Assembly: GCA_036392795.1 (NCBI GenBank) | Contig: DASVXH010000021.1 | Location: 1-26,172, forward strand | Length of the DNA stretch: 26,172 nt | Source: JARIHD01 sp036392795 | GTDB taxonomy: Bacteria; Patescibacteriota; Saccharimonadia; Saccharimonadales; UBA4665 | Reading direction: 5' to 3' | Shown: positions 15,321 to 23,377 of the stretch, in pieces | Position numbering within the stretch: the stretch's first letter is position 1 | Layout of the letters: each line of letters opens with the position of its first letter | Program-made: the position numbers and the translations under genes | The notes under the pieces: generated by a model | What the model was told of the DNA's origin: nothing | The model's input: only the letters and a program-made list of their open reading frames with translations | The model's database searches: none

Positions 15321-15327
15321 CTATTTT
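15311..15327 (-). terminator. Perfect inverted repeat at the end of the GtrA gene
   Basis: AAAATAGC-T-GCTATTTT is a perfect 8+1+8 inverted repeat spanning the GtrA stop codon. On the minus strand the T-rich arm could give an intrinsic terminator for the GT2-GtrA unit, but the stem has only two G-C pairs and the loop would be very small. Confidence 0.3.
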
Positions 15328-15818
15328 TGTATCTGGTCTTGATTGAAACGTGAGAAAAACCGTTTCGTAAAAAAGTCGGAATGAAAAAATATACGCCGTG
15401 CCCCAAAACTCCAGAAAAATACAATAGCAACGGTTATGAGCTTTGAATATAGATAGTGCATGCCAATTACCGACGTAAACAGCCACATAAACATATCATT
15501 TAGCCCGAGCGCTACGGTACAAATGGCAATAAATATAGTAATTTCCAAGGTACGCTGACGCTTGTTGCGTTTAGCAAACACCCAAGCGGTGCTCAGCAGA
15601 TAATTCACAACCACTGAGATTGCAAAAGAACTGGTCGCTGATAACAAATAAAACCAATGAAGATGTGATGTAAAAACGTACAGCAAACCAAAATCGACGA
15701 TAAAAGCGATACCCGCCACCAACCCGTAACGGATGAACTGTACGCCGCCGTGTGACGTCGGTGCAACCAGTAGTTTATACCAAAAAGTCCGATCCAGACG
15801 TAAGGAGAATATTGTCAT
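15321..15818 (-). CDS. GtrA-family membrane protein (lipid-linked sugar flippase)
   Basis: This 165-aa protein has four transmembrane helices (roughly residues 25-45, 55-75, 90-110 and 120-140 from this start) and the GtrA/DPMS hallmarks. These are QFIRYGLVAGIAFIVDFGLLY, with the typical R-x-x-x-V-G and D of helix 1, then NYLLSTAWVFAKR and a basic tail after FWSFGARRIFF. GtrA proteins are thought to flip polyprenyl-phosphate-linked sugars across the membrane. I chose ATG 15818, 4 nt after the stop of the GT2 gene. The frame also opens with GTG at 15860, which would overlap that gene by 38 nt. The pairing with a dolichol-phosphate-mannose-synthase-like GT2 matches the usual GtrB/GtrA arrangement. 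The ATG lacks a Shine-Dalgarno, so expression may rely on translational coupling. Confidence 0.88.
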   Translation of the reverse strand: MTIFSLRLDRTFWYKLLVAPTSHGGVQFIRYGLVAGIAFIVDFGLLYVFTSHLHWFYLLSATSSFAISVVVNYLLSTAWVFAKRNKRQRTLEITIFIAICTVALGLNDMFMWLFTSVIGMHYLYSKLITVAIVFFWSFGARRIFFHSDFFTKRFFSRFNQDQIQK

Positions 15819-15822
15819 TTGT

Positions 15823-16563
15823 TTATTCAGCGTCGCCGGGTTCCCGCCGGTCGGCCTCACGGCCAGACCTTAAGAAACCGCGCGTGAACCGATTCTTCAG
15901 GATCCACATTGCATGGGAAAAGCCTGTTTTGAAATAATTTTGGTGTGTTTCGCCTAGGCGTTGATGCTGCGCGATGCTGTGTTCGGCAAAAGCGATTTCG
16001 GAATTAGTTGCTGCATTGATTTTAATCTCAGGACTAAGATTCCAGTCGCCCATGGTCAGATCTAGTTGATCACGGATTTCGCTGCGAAACACCCACATGC
16101 CGGATAGAATATCCTTAATCTTTACGCCATACAGCACACGAACCTCAAGATTCAGCATACCGACGCCAAGCTTTAGTTTGAACGGAATCTTGGTGCCGTC
16201 CTGCAGCGGATAACGGTTGCACGAAATAAAATCCAGCTCGTCGTCCAGCAAACGGTCAATGATTTTCGCTAGATCTTCGATGGGGTATGTGGCGTCACCA
16301 TCTGCACCCACAATAATATCGCCGGTGGCGTTTTTGATGCCGGTCATGTGTGCAAAACCATATCCGATACCGCCGATGTCGCGGTTATCCTCATAGGCCT
16401 TCAGGCCTAGTTTTTTGGCGACTTTGACCGTATCGTCCGTCGATTTGTTGCTGATGATAATAATTTCGTCAACAAAATCAGGCACTTTAGCGATCACCTC
16501 TTTTAGGTGGTTCGCTTCGTTGCGACACGGAAAGCACACCGTTATACGTTTGTTTTTATACAT
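15823..16563 (-). CDS. Polyprenyl-phosphate glycosyltransferase (GT2, DPM1/GtrB-like)
   Basis: This 246-aa GT-A fold enzyme probably loads a sugar from a nucleotide sugar onto undecaprenyl phosphate on the cytoplasmic face. The N-terminal VCFPCRNEANHLKEVI (9-24) and IIISNKSTDDT (35-45) are the UDP/GDP-binding strands. GADGDATYP (86-94) holds the DxD motif (Asp88, Asp90), and ISCNRY and DILSGMWVF are further GT2 family marks. There are no C-terminal membrane helices, unlike GtrB, so this is the DPM1-like soluble type. GtrA follows after 4 nt. The start ATG 16563 has GAGGG 3 nt upstream and an extended -10 (TGATATTAT, 16605-16597) farther up, so a separate promoter from the SDR gene is possible. 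The sugar is unknown. Confidence 0.88.
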   Translation of the reverse strand: MYKNKRITVCFPCRNEANHLKEVIAKVPDFVDEIIIISNKSTDDTVKVAKKLGLKAYEDNRDIGGIGYGFAHMTGIKNATGDIIVGADGDATYPIEDLAKIIDRLLDDELDFISCNRYPLQDGTKIPFKLKLGVGMLNLEVRVLYGVKIKDILSGMWVFRSEIRDQLDLTMGDWNLSPEIKINAATNSEIAFAEHSIAQHQRLGETHQNYFKTGFSHAMWILKNRFTRGFLRSGREADRREPGDAE

Positions 16564-16596
16564 AACCCTCGTTACCTTACCTTCGGTATTATCCGT

Positions 16597-16605
16597 ATAA
16601 TATCA
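16597..16605 (-). promoter_or_regulatory. Candidate extended -10 for GT2-GtrA unit
   Basis: On the minus strand TGATATTAT lies in the 59-bp gap after the SDR gene, 33 nt before the GT2 ATG. It would allow GT2-GtrA to be transcribed apart from the upstream SDR gene; read-through from upstream is equally possible. Confidence 0.35.
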
Positions 16606-16622
16606 TCTGGCTGCTGACATTA

Positions 16623-17507
16623 CTAGGCAAGAGATTTGGTGTTGGCAAGTGCCGTGGGCAGATCATCCAGCGTAGCCTTCAGACGCTTCAGGTCCCCAGT
16701 ATTATCAACGGAAATAAGGTGTTTTAATCCGTTTAGATTGTCTTCGCTGACGCTCAAAGAAATGTGCAGCATATCGGCGAAACGCAACGCACCTTGAATA
16801 GCGAAAAATGGCACCGGCAAAAAAAGTGGCTTTACGCCGATGCGTTCACCCAGCAAACGGTAAAAGTCCTTGTACTGATATACCGTGGGATTTGCCACCG
16901 TATACGTGCCGGATAGACCGGTCTGCAGCACCTTTGTAATGAGCGCAATAAGGTCGTACAGCGCAATAACCTGAAGCGGCTGAGTACCTCCCCCCACTAG
17001 AGGTACAAGGCGCTTGGTTTTCATAAAACTGGCCATTTCGCGTACAATTCCACCGCCACCGATGATGAGTCCGGCTCGCAAAACGGTATCCCGATTGGTA
17101 TTAAATAATTCCTCTATGCGTAGTTTTTGCCTTGCATATACCGACGTCCCACCCTCGTGCGCAGACATTGTGGACATAAACACAGTATGCTTTAGCTTGT
17201 ATTTGCGACTGGCTGCAATCAAACGTTCGGCCGCAGCCACATTGATGTCTAGCGCGTCCGGATGCTGGCGGTCATATTTCATATAGGCCAAATGAACCAA
17301 ATAATCGGCACCTTTAAAAATAGTGTCGTCAAAGGATTTGGCCAAATCATATGCCACAAAGGTTACACCCGGCATTTTATACTTTTTAGGGTCGCGCACC
17401 AGTCCAATTACCTGCCAGCCCATTTGGACGCAATATTCCACCAGTGCTGAACCGACATAACCGCCCGCACCAGTGATAAGAACGGTCTGTTTTTTAGTTT
17501 TGGCCAT
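16623..17507 (-). CDS. NAD(P)-dependent SDR-family epimerase/dehydratase-like protein
   Basis: This 294-aa extended/atypical SDR begins with the Rossmann motif VLITGAGGYVGSALV (9-23). It has the downstream YLVHLAYMKYD and NVAAAERLIAAS, the catalytic Ser region FMSTMSAHEG, and YARQK, the YxxxK pair. It resembles the NAD-binding epimerase proteins used on nucleotide or lipid-linked sugars, and the NDUFA9-like subgroup. The ATG lies inside the last codons of the GMC oxidoreductase (14-nt overlap), with GGAGGAGG 9 nt upstream, so the two are translationally coupled. A functional pairing is likely: one enzyme oxidises an alcohol and the other reduces or rearranges the product. That reaction is inferred from order only. 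Confidence 0.88.
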   Translation of the reverse strand: MAKTKKQTVLITGAGGYVGSALVEYCVQMGWQVIGLVRDPKKYKMPGVTFVAYDLAKSFDDTIFKGADYLVHLAYMKYDRQHPDALDINVAAAERLIAASRKYKLKHTVFMSTMSAHEGGTSVYARQKLRIEELFNTNRDTVLRAGLIIGGGGIVREMASFMKTKRLVPLVGGGTQPLQVIALYDLIALITKVLQTGLSGTYTVANPTVYQYKDFYRLLGERIGVKPLFLPVPFFAIQGALRFADMLHISLSVSEDNLNGLKHLISVDNTGDLKRLKATLDDLPTALANTKSLA

Positions 17508-19116
17508 ATTTTAACACCTCCTCCGCCACATTATGCGCATTAGCCAACAACGAAAACGTCAGGCCTCGCGACGGCAAATACGCAAACCCCGAACTGTCCG
17601 CCACGAATACGCGCCTGGTGCCATGCAGCCGGCCGTCGCGGGCCAGCGTAAATGGTTTTTCCTCGTCGTTAAACGGCAACGTACCGGCGTAATGGACACT
17701 AGACCCGTAGCCGGGATTAATGCGCTTCAGTGCGTACAGGCCCGTCCGGCGCATCGCTTTGATCATCTTATTTTCGCGGCGTAGAAATTCCGCTTCTTCT
17801 TCGGCACTTAATTCGTATTGAGCGCGCAGGCTGTCGCCGGTTGCCGAACGCTTATCCGGCACCAGTTCCAGATATTTTTTGTCGGTCGGACGGTCGGGAT
17901 GATGTACGCCCATAATAACCAAACCGGTCATCAGGTAGCGCATTAACACTCGCGCATCGGCTAGTCCCAAAAATGGTAACTGCTTGATAATGCGGAACAT
18001 CATGAGCGACTGGTAGCTATATAATGACGCGATCGATAGATCATAGTTGTCTTTATTTTCATCCAAAAACAAGCTGAGCTGAGCGAATCCCATCTTGCGG
18101 GGTTCGACAGCCTTTCCGGTCATGGACGGCTGCAGGCACGGAATATAGGTATAGGGATTGCACAAAACGGGTAATCTGTGGTCCGGCTTGCCAAGAGATC
18201 GTAAAACAATACGTGCCGTGCCAAGCGCCCCGCTACCTAGCACAAGCTGGCGGCAATGAATGACCGTGGTTTTATTGGTCCTTACATCCTGGCAGGTGAT
18301 GGCAACATGATCAGGTTTTTCATCAAAACGTAACACGAGCTGGTTGCCAATATACGTGAAGTTCTTTTGGGAACGTAGCATGTCCACCGTAATCCAAGGC
18401 CGCCAAGCGCTACGATGCTTGTCGGTATAAAAATCCATGTCGTGGTAAGCATAGGCCTTGCGGCCGTCTTTGTCTTCAGTAATTAGCGCTAACGGCGTAC
18501 GGCCCAAAAACAGTCCTTGATCTATAAAACGATTTTTGTGGTCATGGTATTTTCGGTAAATTGCTTGATGATTGCGGTCCATTTCGGGAGAGGGCTGATA
18601 TGTTTTGAGTGTTCCTAATGTATAGACGGCAGCGTCATCTTTTGTGCCGCTAACGCCAATGCGCTTACTAACCGTTTCGTAAGCCACCTGCATTTTTTTA
18701 GCGTCCAAGCCGGCTGCACGCATGTCTGCTTCGGAATATTCCCAGCACTGCACACCCCAGCCAATACCAAGACCGCCGTAACCCAAGCTTTCTATTGGAA
18801 AAAATGTCTTAGACTCCAGAGGAATATGCGTCGTCGTAAACTGTGCAATGTGACCGCGGGCGGGCGTTACCTGGGCACCCTTGCCGATGTCTCCCCACAT
18901 TACACCCTCGATATTGGACCCCAGAAAATAGCGGTATTGTTCGGGGTCGGTAGTTCGTAGGGTAATAAAGTCTTTTTCCGGAACCAAATCGGCATATTCT
19001 GGATTGGTGGCGCCGACGTCAATCATAGCTACTTGTTTGCCGGCTTCGACCAGTGTTTGGGCGGCCATCGCCCCTGAACATCCCGATCCTACTACGATAT
19101 AATCATGTATGTTCAT
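17494..19116 (-). CDS. GMC-family FAD-dependent oxidoreductase
   Basis: This 540-aa flavoprotein oxidises an alcohol group, usually on a sugar. The start MNIHDYIVVGSGCSGAMAA puts the FAD dinucleotide-binding motif GxGxxG at residues 10-15. ATG 19116 has AGGTGG close upstream and overlaps the TGA of the preceding gene by 2 nt (ATGA). A longer frame to 19206 would run back over that gene. Further marks are GYGGLGIGWGV (112-122, the FAD-binding GG region), LVLGSGALGTARIVL (291-305) and the C-terminal domain with His475 in SSVHYAGTLP. VFVADSSGF and the closing FSLLANAHNVAEEV replace the usual NPxxT tail. No signal peptide, Tat motif or haem site is present, so it is cytoplasmic and perhaps held at the membrane by the upstream 136-aa protein. 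Substrate unknown. Confidence 0.9.
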   Translation of the reverse strand: MNIHDYIVVGSGCSGAMAAQTLVEAGKQVAMIDVGATNPEYADLVPEKDFITLRTTDPEQYRYFLGSNIEGVMWGDIGKGAQVTPARGHIAQFTTTHIPLESKTFFPIESLGYGGLGIGWGVQCWEYSEADMRAAGLDAKKMQVAYETVSKRIGVSGTKDDAAVYTLGTLKTYQPSPEMDRNHQAIYRKYHDHKNRFIDQGLFLGRTPLALITEDKDGRKAYAYHDMDFYTDKHRSAWRPWITVDMLRSQKNFTYIGNQLVLRFDEKPDHVAITCQDVRTNKTTVIHCRQLVLGSGALGTARIVLRSLGKPDHRLPVLCNPYTYIPCLQPSMTGKAVEPRKMGFAQLSLFLDENKDNYDLSIASLYSYQSLMMFRIIKQLPFLGLADARVLMRYLMTGLVIMGVHHPDRPTDKKYLELVPDKRSATGDSLRAQYELSAEEEAEFLRRENKMIKAMRRTGLYALKRINPGYGSSVHYAGTLPFNDEEKPFTLARDGRLHGTRRVFVADSSGFAYLPSRGLTFSLLANAHNVAEEVLKYGQN

Positions 19117-19523
19117 GCCACCACCTTTACCAAAATCACACCGACAAAGGTGCGCAAAACACCACGGAGACCCGCAAATAGCAACACGAAAAGGTACCAA
19201 AAACATCGCTTTTTGGGCAGAAAACGATCGGCATATTCGGGCATGGCTTCTATGATAGAAAACGTCACATATATCCGACGGCGAACTTCAGAATCGGTAT
19301 TTATAACACTAAGGCCGGCATCAATAAATCCCGCACTCCACGGACAACGACGAATAAATTTCAGAAGCTTATCGTCAGTCCTGGTCACCTTCCCAGGTTT
19401 GGTTCGCAAAGCATGGACGTATAATTCGGCCACTTTTGGCACCGGTTTTCTTCCAATTAAGTACCGGCAAAAAATAGCCGCCTCGCGGGCCAGCCGATTA
19501 TCATTCGCAACTTCTCGACTCAT
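19113..19523 (-). CDS. Small C-terminally membrane-anchored protein, possible GMC partner
   Basis: I do not recognise this 136-aa protein. The first 100 residues are soluble and helical (LAREAAIFCRYLIGRKPVP, DKLLKFIRRCPWSAGFIDAG, RRRIYVTFSIIEAMPEYADRF). A basic KKR is followed by one hydrophobic segment (about 108-134), making it a tail-anchored inner-membrane protein with its bulk in the cytoplasm. It overlaps the GMC gene as ATGA, so both products are probably made together. GMC dehydrogenases such as gluconate dehydrogenase have a small non-catalytic partner; this could be an analogous subunit or anchor, although I cannot show homology. The ATG has no Shine-Dalgarno and lies 9 nt after an extended -10. 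Confidence 0.78.
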   Translation of the reverse strand: MSREVANDNRLAREAAIFCRYLIGRKPVPKVAELYVHALRTKPGKVTRTDDKLLKFIRRCPWSAGFIDAGLSVINTDSEVRRRIYVTFSIIEAMPEYADRFLPKKRCFWYLFVLLFAGLRGVLRTFVGVILVKVVA

Positions 19524-19532
19524 GATATTAAG

Positions 19533-19541
19533 AGTATAACA
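19533..19541 (-). promoter_or_regulatory. Extended -10 giving a leaderless transcript for the GMC operon
   Basis: Minus-strand TGTTATACT (extended -10, core TATACT 19538-19533) ends 9 nt before the ATG at 19523. The expected transcript start is within about 2 nt of the ATG, so the mRNA is probably leaderless. Confidence 0.5.
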
Positions 19542-19574
19542 ACTGTTGCCGTCAGGCTACAGCACATCAACGTA

Positions 19575-19583
19575 TGCTATTCT
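19575..19583 (+). promoter_or_regulatory. Candidate extended -10 for the GT-C-like gene
   Basis: TGCTATTCT lies 37 nt before ATG 19621. Unlike the leaderless genes nearby, this one has room for a leader of about 30 nt that carries a good Shine-Dalgarno (AAGGAG, 19611-19616). It is divergent from the GMC operon promoter at 19533-19541. Confidence 0.4.
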
Positions 19584-19620
19584 AATGATAACGAAGAACC
19601 AGAAAAATAAAAGGAGTAGC

Positions 19621-21219
19621 ATGAACAAGGTGAGCGAATGGTGGAATAACTATAAGATCCACGCTCCTTTTACGATTATTATTATCGTTATGCTGGTGCT
19701 GGGCACTTGGCTGACTGTTGGGTGGTATCAGTTCCAGCTGAATCCGGACGCCGCGTCTTACTTTACCATCGCCGATAAATATGCCCATGGCGACATTCGC
19801 CACGCTATTAATGGCTACTGGGGACCATTGCTCTCCTGGCTGCTCGTCCCGGCCGTCTGGCTGGGTGCCAACATGATTATCTCAGCCAAATTGATTTTAC
19901 TGCTGGCCAGCGCAGCGCTTATGATCACGCTCTACCGCTTTCTGCTGGGCAAAGGCGTCAGCCGGCTTATTACCAACATAACGCTGTTTGGGCTGGCCGG
20001 GCTGTTCACGACTTGGTCGACTGCAGGCCCCGTTACGCCTGACATTTTGATGGCATTACTCGTTGTTTGGTTTTCTCTTATTTTTGTACGATTTTTAAAG
20101 ACTCCTACCCATTCTTTAGCACTCCAACTCGGCGCCATTGGCGGCGTTATGTACTTTGCCAAAGGCTTTGGATTCTTCCTGTTTTTGGGCACAGTGGGCA
20201 TTGTGGCAATGTGGCAGTGGCTGCGCGAAAAACAGAATTTTGGCACCGTATTTCGGCGCTGGCTGCCAGCAGGTATTATCTTTTTTGCACTGACATTGCC
20301 GTTTATTGGCGTGCTGACGCTTAAATATGACAAGCCGACCATTAACAACGCCGGTTTGTACGACCATCATATTTATGGACCAATCGGCCAAGCAGTGTCG
20401 CCTATGATCAATAACGGACCACTGCAACCGCCAACCGATTCGGCCATGAGCGTCTGGGAAGATCCTACGCCGATGACCCACATGGTGCCGGGCTGGACGC
20501 CGTTCGACAATTGGGATCATATGGGATATTTCTGGAGTTCAGTAATCGGGCGTAACCTGAATAACGGATGGCATGCCACATATAATTTGGGGCCGTTCGT
20601 AGCCCTGGGCATTAGCGCTCTGGTCCTGGGTGTTATGCAGCCGCGCAATAGATTCCGCCGCGAACTACGCTTTTTTGCAGGTATTTCAGTGCTGATGATT
20701 GCCGGTTATTCACTGGTACTGATTGACGGGCGGTATCTATGGGGATCGGTCGCTATGGCAGTCGCAGCAGGTGCTTTAATGGTCTCTATTTGGCAGCAAA
20801 AAAAGATGATCAATGGACCGCAGATTCTGGTGGGCGGAATATTATTGGTCGGGATTACTCTGCTGATTAACGGCCAATACGTGGTGGCCAACCGCGACCT
20901 GGACAAACAATGGTATATGGCAAACACTGCGTTGCGGCCCTACATCGCGAAGGGATCAAATATTATCTCCGACGACTTTTCGGGATCGTTCTTTGCCTGT
21001 CACCACCTAAAACTACGCTGCTTTAGCATTATGAACCCGCCTATCGAAAATACCGACCCCTACTACAAAACACTCAAAGATATGAAGATCGAATATTTCG
21101 TAGATTATCACATGCGCTCCACCAACAAGGACATGTACCGCTTCGTAAATAAGCACTTCGACAAGATCGCCGAAACCAACAAAGCCGGTATTCCGATTAC
21201 TGTTTACAGGATTAAGTAA
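19621..21219 (+). CDS. GT-C-fold membrane glycosyltransferase-like protein
   Basis: This polytopic membrane protein of 532 aa has roughly ten hydrophobic segments. The start at ATG 19621 is fixed by AAGGAG 4 nt upstream; the in-frame extension to 19546 is not plausible. After the first helix, FQLNPDAASYFTIADKYAHGDI places an acidic residue (Asp43) in the first outside loop. This is the hallmark of PMT/ArnT-like GT-C enzymes, which use polyprenyl-phosphate sugars as donors on the outer face. GYWGPLLSWLLVP resembles the following loop of that family. A large outside loop (about 245-320) and a soluble C-terminal tail (about 440-532) follow. It stands alone on the plus strand. Glycosyl transfer from the lipid-linked sugar made by the GT2-GtrA genes is a reasonable guess. 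The family is likely; the substrate is unknown. Confidence 0.8.
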   Translation: MNKVSEWWNNYKIHAPFTIIIIVMLVLGTWLTVGWYQFQLNPDAASYFTIADKYAHGDIRHAINGYWGPLLSWLLVPAVWLGANMIISAKLILLLASAALMITLYRFLLGKGVSRLITNITLFGLAGLFTTWSTAGPVTPDILMALLVVWFSLIFVRFLKTPTHSLALQLGAIGGVMYFAKGFGFFLFLGTVGIVAMWQWLREKQNFGTVFRRWLPAGIIFFALTLPFIGVLTLKYDKPTINNAGLYDHHIYGPIGQAVSPMINNGPLQPPTDSAMSVWEDPTPMTHMVPGWTPFDNWDHMGYFWSSVIGRNLNNGWHATYNLGPFVALGISALVLGVMQPRNRFRRELRFFAGISVLMIAGYSLVLIDGRYLWGSVAMAVAAGALMVSIWQQKKMINGPQILVGGILLVGITLLINGQYVVANRDLDKQWYMANTALRPYIAKGSNIISDDFSGSFFACHHLKLRCFSIMNPPIENTDPYYKTLKDMKIEYFVDYHMRSTNKDMYRFVNKHFDKIAETNKAGIPITVYRIK

Positions 21220-21247
21220 ACAACTATTTTAGAGGGTACTGCCTTAT

Positions 21248-23377
21248 CTATTCAATCACGGTGATAGTTGAGAATCGGAGCGTGGCGTCGGTTGTAGGCT
21301 TGATGGCTTTCACATGCACTTCACCGGCAGCATCGGCCGCAAAACGAATACTTGTTTGTTCTACCGGAACAGTGCCGCGCCACAACTCTTTGCCGTTCTG
21401 CAGAATGCTAATTTCCTGCCCCCCGCCGGCCAAAGAACGGCCTCGCATTTCGACATCCACGGTTGTACCTTTGGCAGCTTCGCCGTGTGGTATTTTTTTA
21501 AATCCTAAAATGCCTTCATGTCCCATAACCTGATCTGCGTGGATGGGCGACTGCTTGACGGGCGCGTGCCAGCCGAGCGTCGGCAATACAATGTAATCGG
21601 CTTTTTGACCGGGCAGCACCCTATAGCCCCAGACGGTACCCGGTTTTTTATCAGTTTCGACAATCGACTCCGGACTGCTGTGCACCTGTTCCAGCCCTGG
21701 AATATCGCCGGGATTTCTGGGATCATGGATTGTCACAAATTCGATACCAAGAGCGCGCAAGCCAGGAACAGCCTGTGGACTTTGAAGATCGCGGAGGCCC
21801 GAACGCACCAGCGTCGCCTGTTTGTTTGGCATTACACCATTGAGCATTTTTTTGCCGTGGATACGCTGATATGTACTGTAAAAGACCGGCATACTGCTGC
21901 CCGCAAATTCATCCAACGGATATTCGGCCATGGTCTGGATATTCTGCTTGGTACGCAGCCAGTAGTACAGTTCGGGAACTTTTTCGTAGCCACTCACAGG
22001 GCGAGGAGGTACAAATGTCAGGTATTCGATAAAGATAATGACGAACGCCAAAGTAACGATACCAATCTGCTGCCAGCGCTTTTTTAGTTGAGCAAGCAGT
22101 AGCGCCAGGCCAAATGCACCCAATACTACCAGGGCGATATTGGCAATCACTACCAGTCTGGCAAACACCCGCCATAGCGATACAGCCTCGATCAGGAAGA
22201 AACTGGGCATCGGCAGCGGTCCAAGTTTTGGCGGCAAACTAACCAGGATCGCAATCACAAACACCGCGCCAAATACCACGGCGATAAACTTCGGCGAAAA
22301 GCGTCCGGATAGAATCGGCTTTTTGCTGCGGCGCTGCAGTATAACTCTGGTCACAAAGAACGTTGCCAGACCAATCATCACAAGACTTAGGCTCAGCAGA
22401 TTTTCGGCCGGGTTAGAACCATGACTATCGCGTTCAGCGTAGGTACCAAAAATATTGTCCGTAACCGGATTCAATGCGTTGGGCAACAAATATTCCAGTG
22501 GGCGCGCGCCATATACCTGCGCCTCACGACCAATACTGTCTCGCGTCGTCGTCAGCGATTCGCTAATTTGCGCCGAAGAAAACAGCGTTACAAACAGTAC
22601 GGGCGCCGCACAGGCAAGCGCAATCAGCACACTAATACCGACGTATTTCAGCCGCCTAATCAGCTCTTTTGAAATCTTTCGTCCAGCGGCCCAGAAATCG
22701 TGTACTACAGCACCGATTAATAGACCGGCCGCTAGCACGCCGCCGAGCAAAATAAAGTACCCATCGGTATATGCGAATAATGCCACACTCATTCCCAGCG
22801 GAATCGCATACTTCATACGCGGATCTCGCCAAAACAGCATGAACAGCCAGATGGTCAGGATGAACAGCGCCTCAAACACGTACGAAATATGCACACCGGT
22901 CTTGACCTGCAGATACGGGGTAAAGGCAACCGCAAAGCCAGCAATGAGTGCTGCCCACGATTTCCCGCCGAGCAACCAGCGCACAAAGGCAAACATCGTC
23001 AGCGCCGCCGTCATAAATCCAATCAAAGTTAACAAGTTAAAACTACAAATCGGTCCGACCAATTTAGCCAACATCCAAAACGGTACAAATAAAGTTTGCG
23101 CTGTAATATGCGTCGGCTGCCCAATCGATTCACCGTACGGAAAACTCCAGGCGTTCGTCCAGCCATACCAAGGATCACGGTTATCCAATGTAAAAAACGC
23201 AATCATCCCGGCAGTATTGTCACCGGGAAAGGTAAAGAGCGACTGTGTACATTCGGTCAGTGCTCCTCCCATATAAAACCAGCTGCATAAAAGATAAAAC
23301 AGTCCTGCTCCCAAAAAAGCAGTCAACGTGCAGTGGCGCAATACAAATGACCAAATACTGGCACCAAGTTCTTTCAA
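21248..23377 (-). CDS. Large polytopic YfhO/GT-C-like membrane protein
   Basis: This 709-aa protein has about ten to twelve transmembrane helices in residues 15-465 and an extracytoplasmic C-terminal part (about 475-709). That part has two visible regions: an alpha/beta stretch (LRTKQNIQTMAEYPLDEF to FVTIHDPRNPGDIPG) and a final beta domain (VDVEMRGRSLAGGGQEISIL onward). After helix 1, TFPGDNTAGMIAFF (49-62) gives an Asp53 in the first outside loop. Together with YLLPNALNP further on, this fits YfhO-like or other GT-C proteins that glycosylate surface polymers. The start codon is TTG: its TTGA overlaps the TGA of the upstream GT2 gene, and AAGG lies close upstream. The next Met is inside the first helix, so a TTG start is the best choice. 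It might instead act as a polymerase. Confidence 0.8.
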   Translation of the reverse strand: MKELGASIWSFVLRHCTLTAFLGAGLFYLLCSWFYMGGALTECTQSLFTFPGDNTAGMIAFFTLDNRDPWYGWTNAWSFPYGESIGQPTHITAQTLFVPFWMLAKLVGPICSFNLLTLIGFMTAALTMFAFVRWLLGGKSWAALIAGFAVAFTPYLQVKTGVHISYVFEALFILTIWLFMLFWRDPRMKYAIPLGMSVALFAYTDGYFILLGGVLAAGLLIGAVVHDFWAAGRKISKELIRRLKYVGISVLIALACAAPVLFVTLFSSAQISESLTTTRDSIGREAQVYGARPLEYLLPNALNPVTDNIFGTYAERDSHGSNPAENLLSLSLVMIGLATFFVTRVILQRRSKKPILSGRFSPKFIAVVFGAVFVIAILVSLPPKLGPLPMPSFFLIEAVSLWRVFARLVVIANIALVVLGAFGLALLLAQLKKRWQQIGIVTLAFVIIFIEYLTFVPPRPVSGYEKVPELYYWLRTKQNIQTMAEYPLDEFAGSSMPVFYSTYQRIHGKKMLNGVMPNKQATLVRSGLRDLQSPQAVPGLRALGIEFVTIHDPRNPGDIPGLEQVHSSPESIVETDKKPGTVWGYRVLPGQKADYIVLPTLGWHAPVKQSPIHADQVMGHEGILGFKKIPHGEAAKGTTVDVEMRGRSLAGGGQEISILQNGKELWRGTVPVEQTSIRFAADAAGEVHVKAIKPTTDATLRFSTITVIE

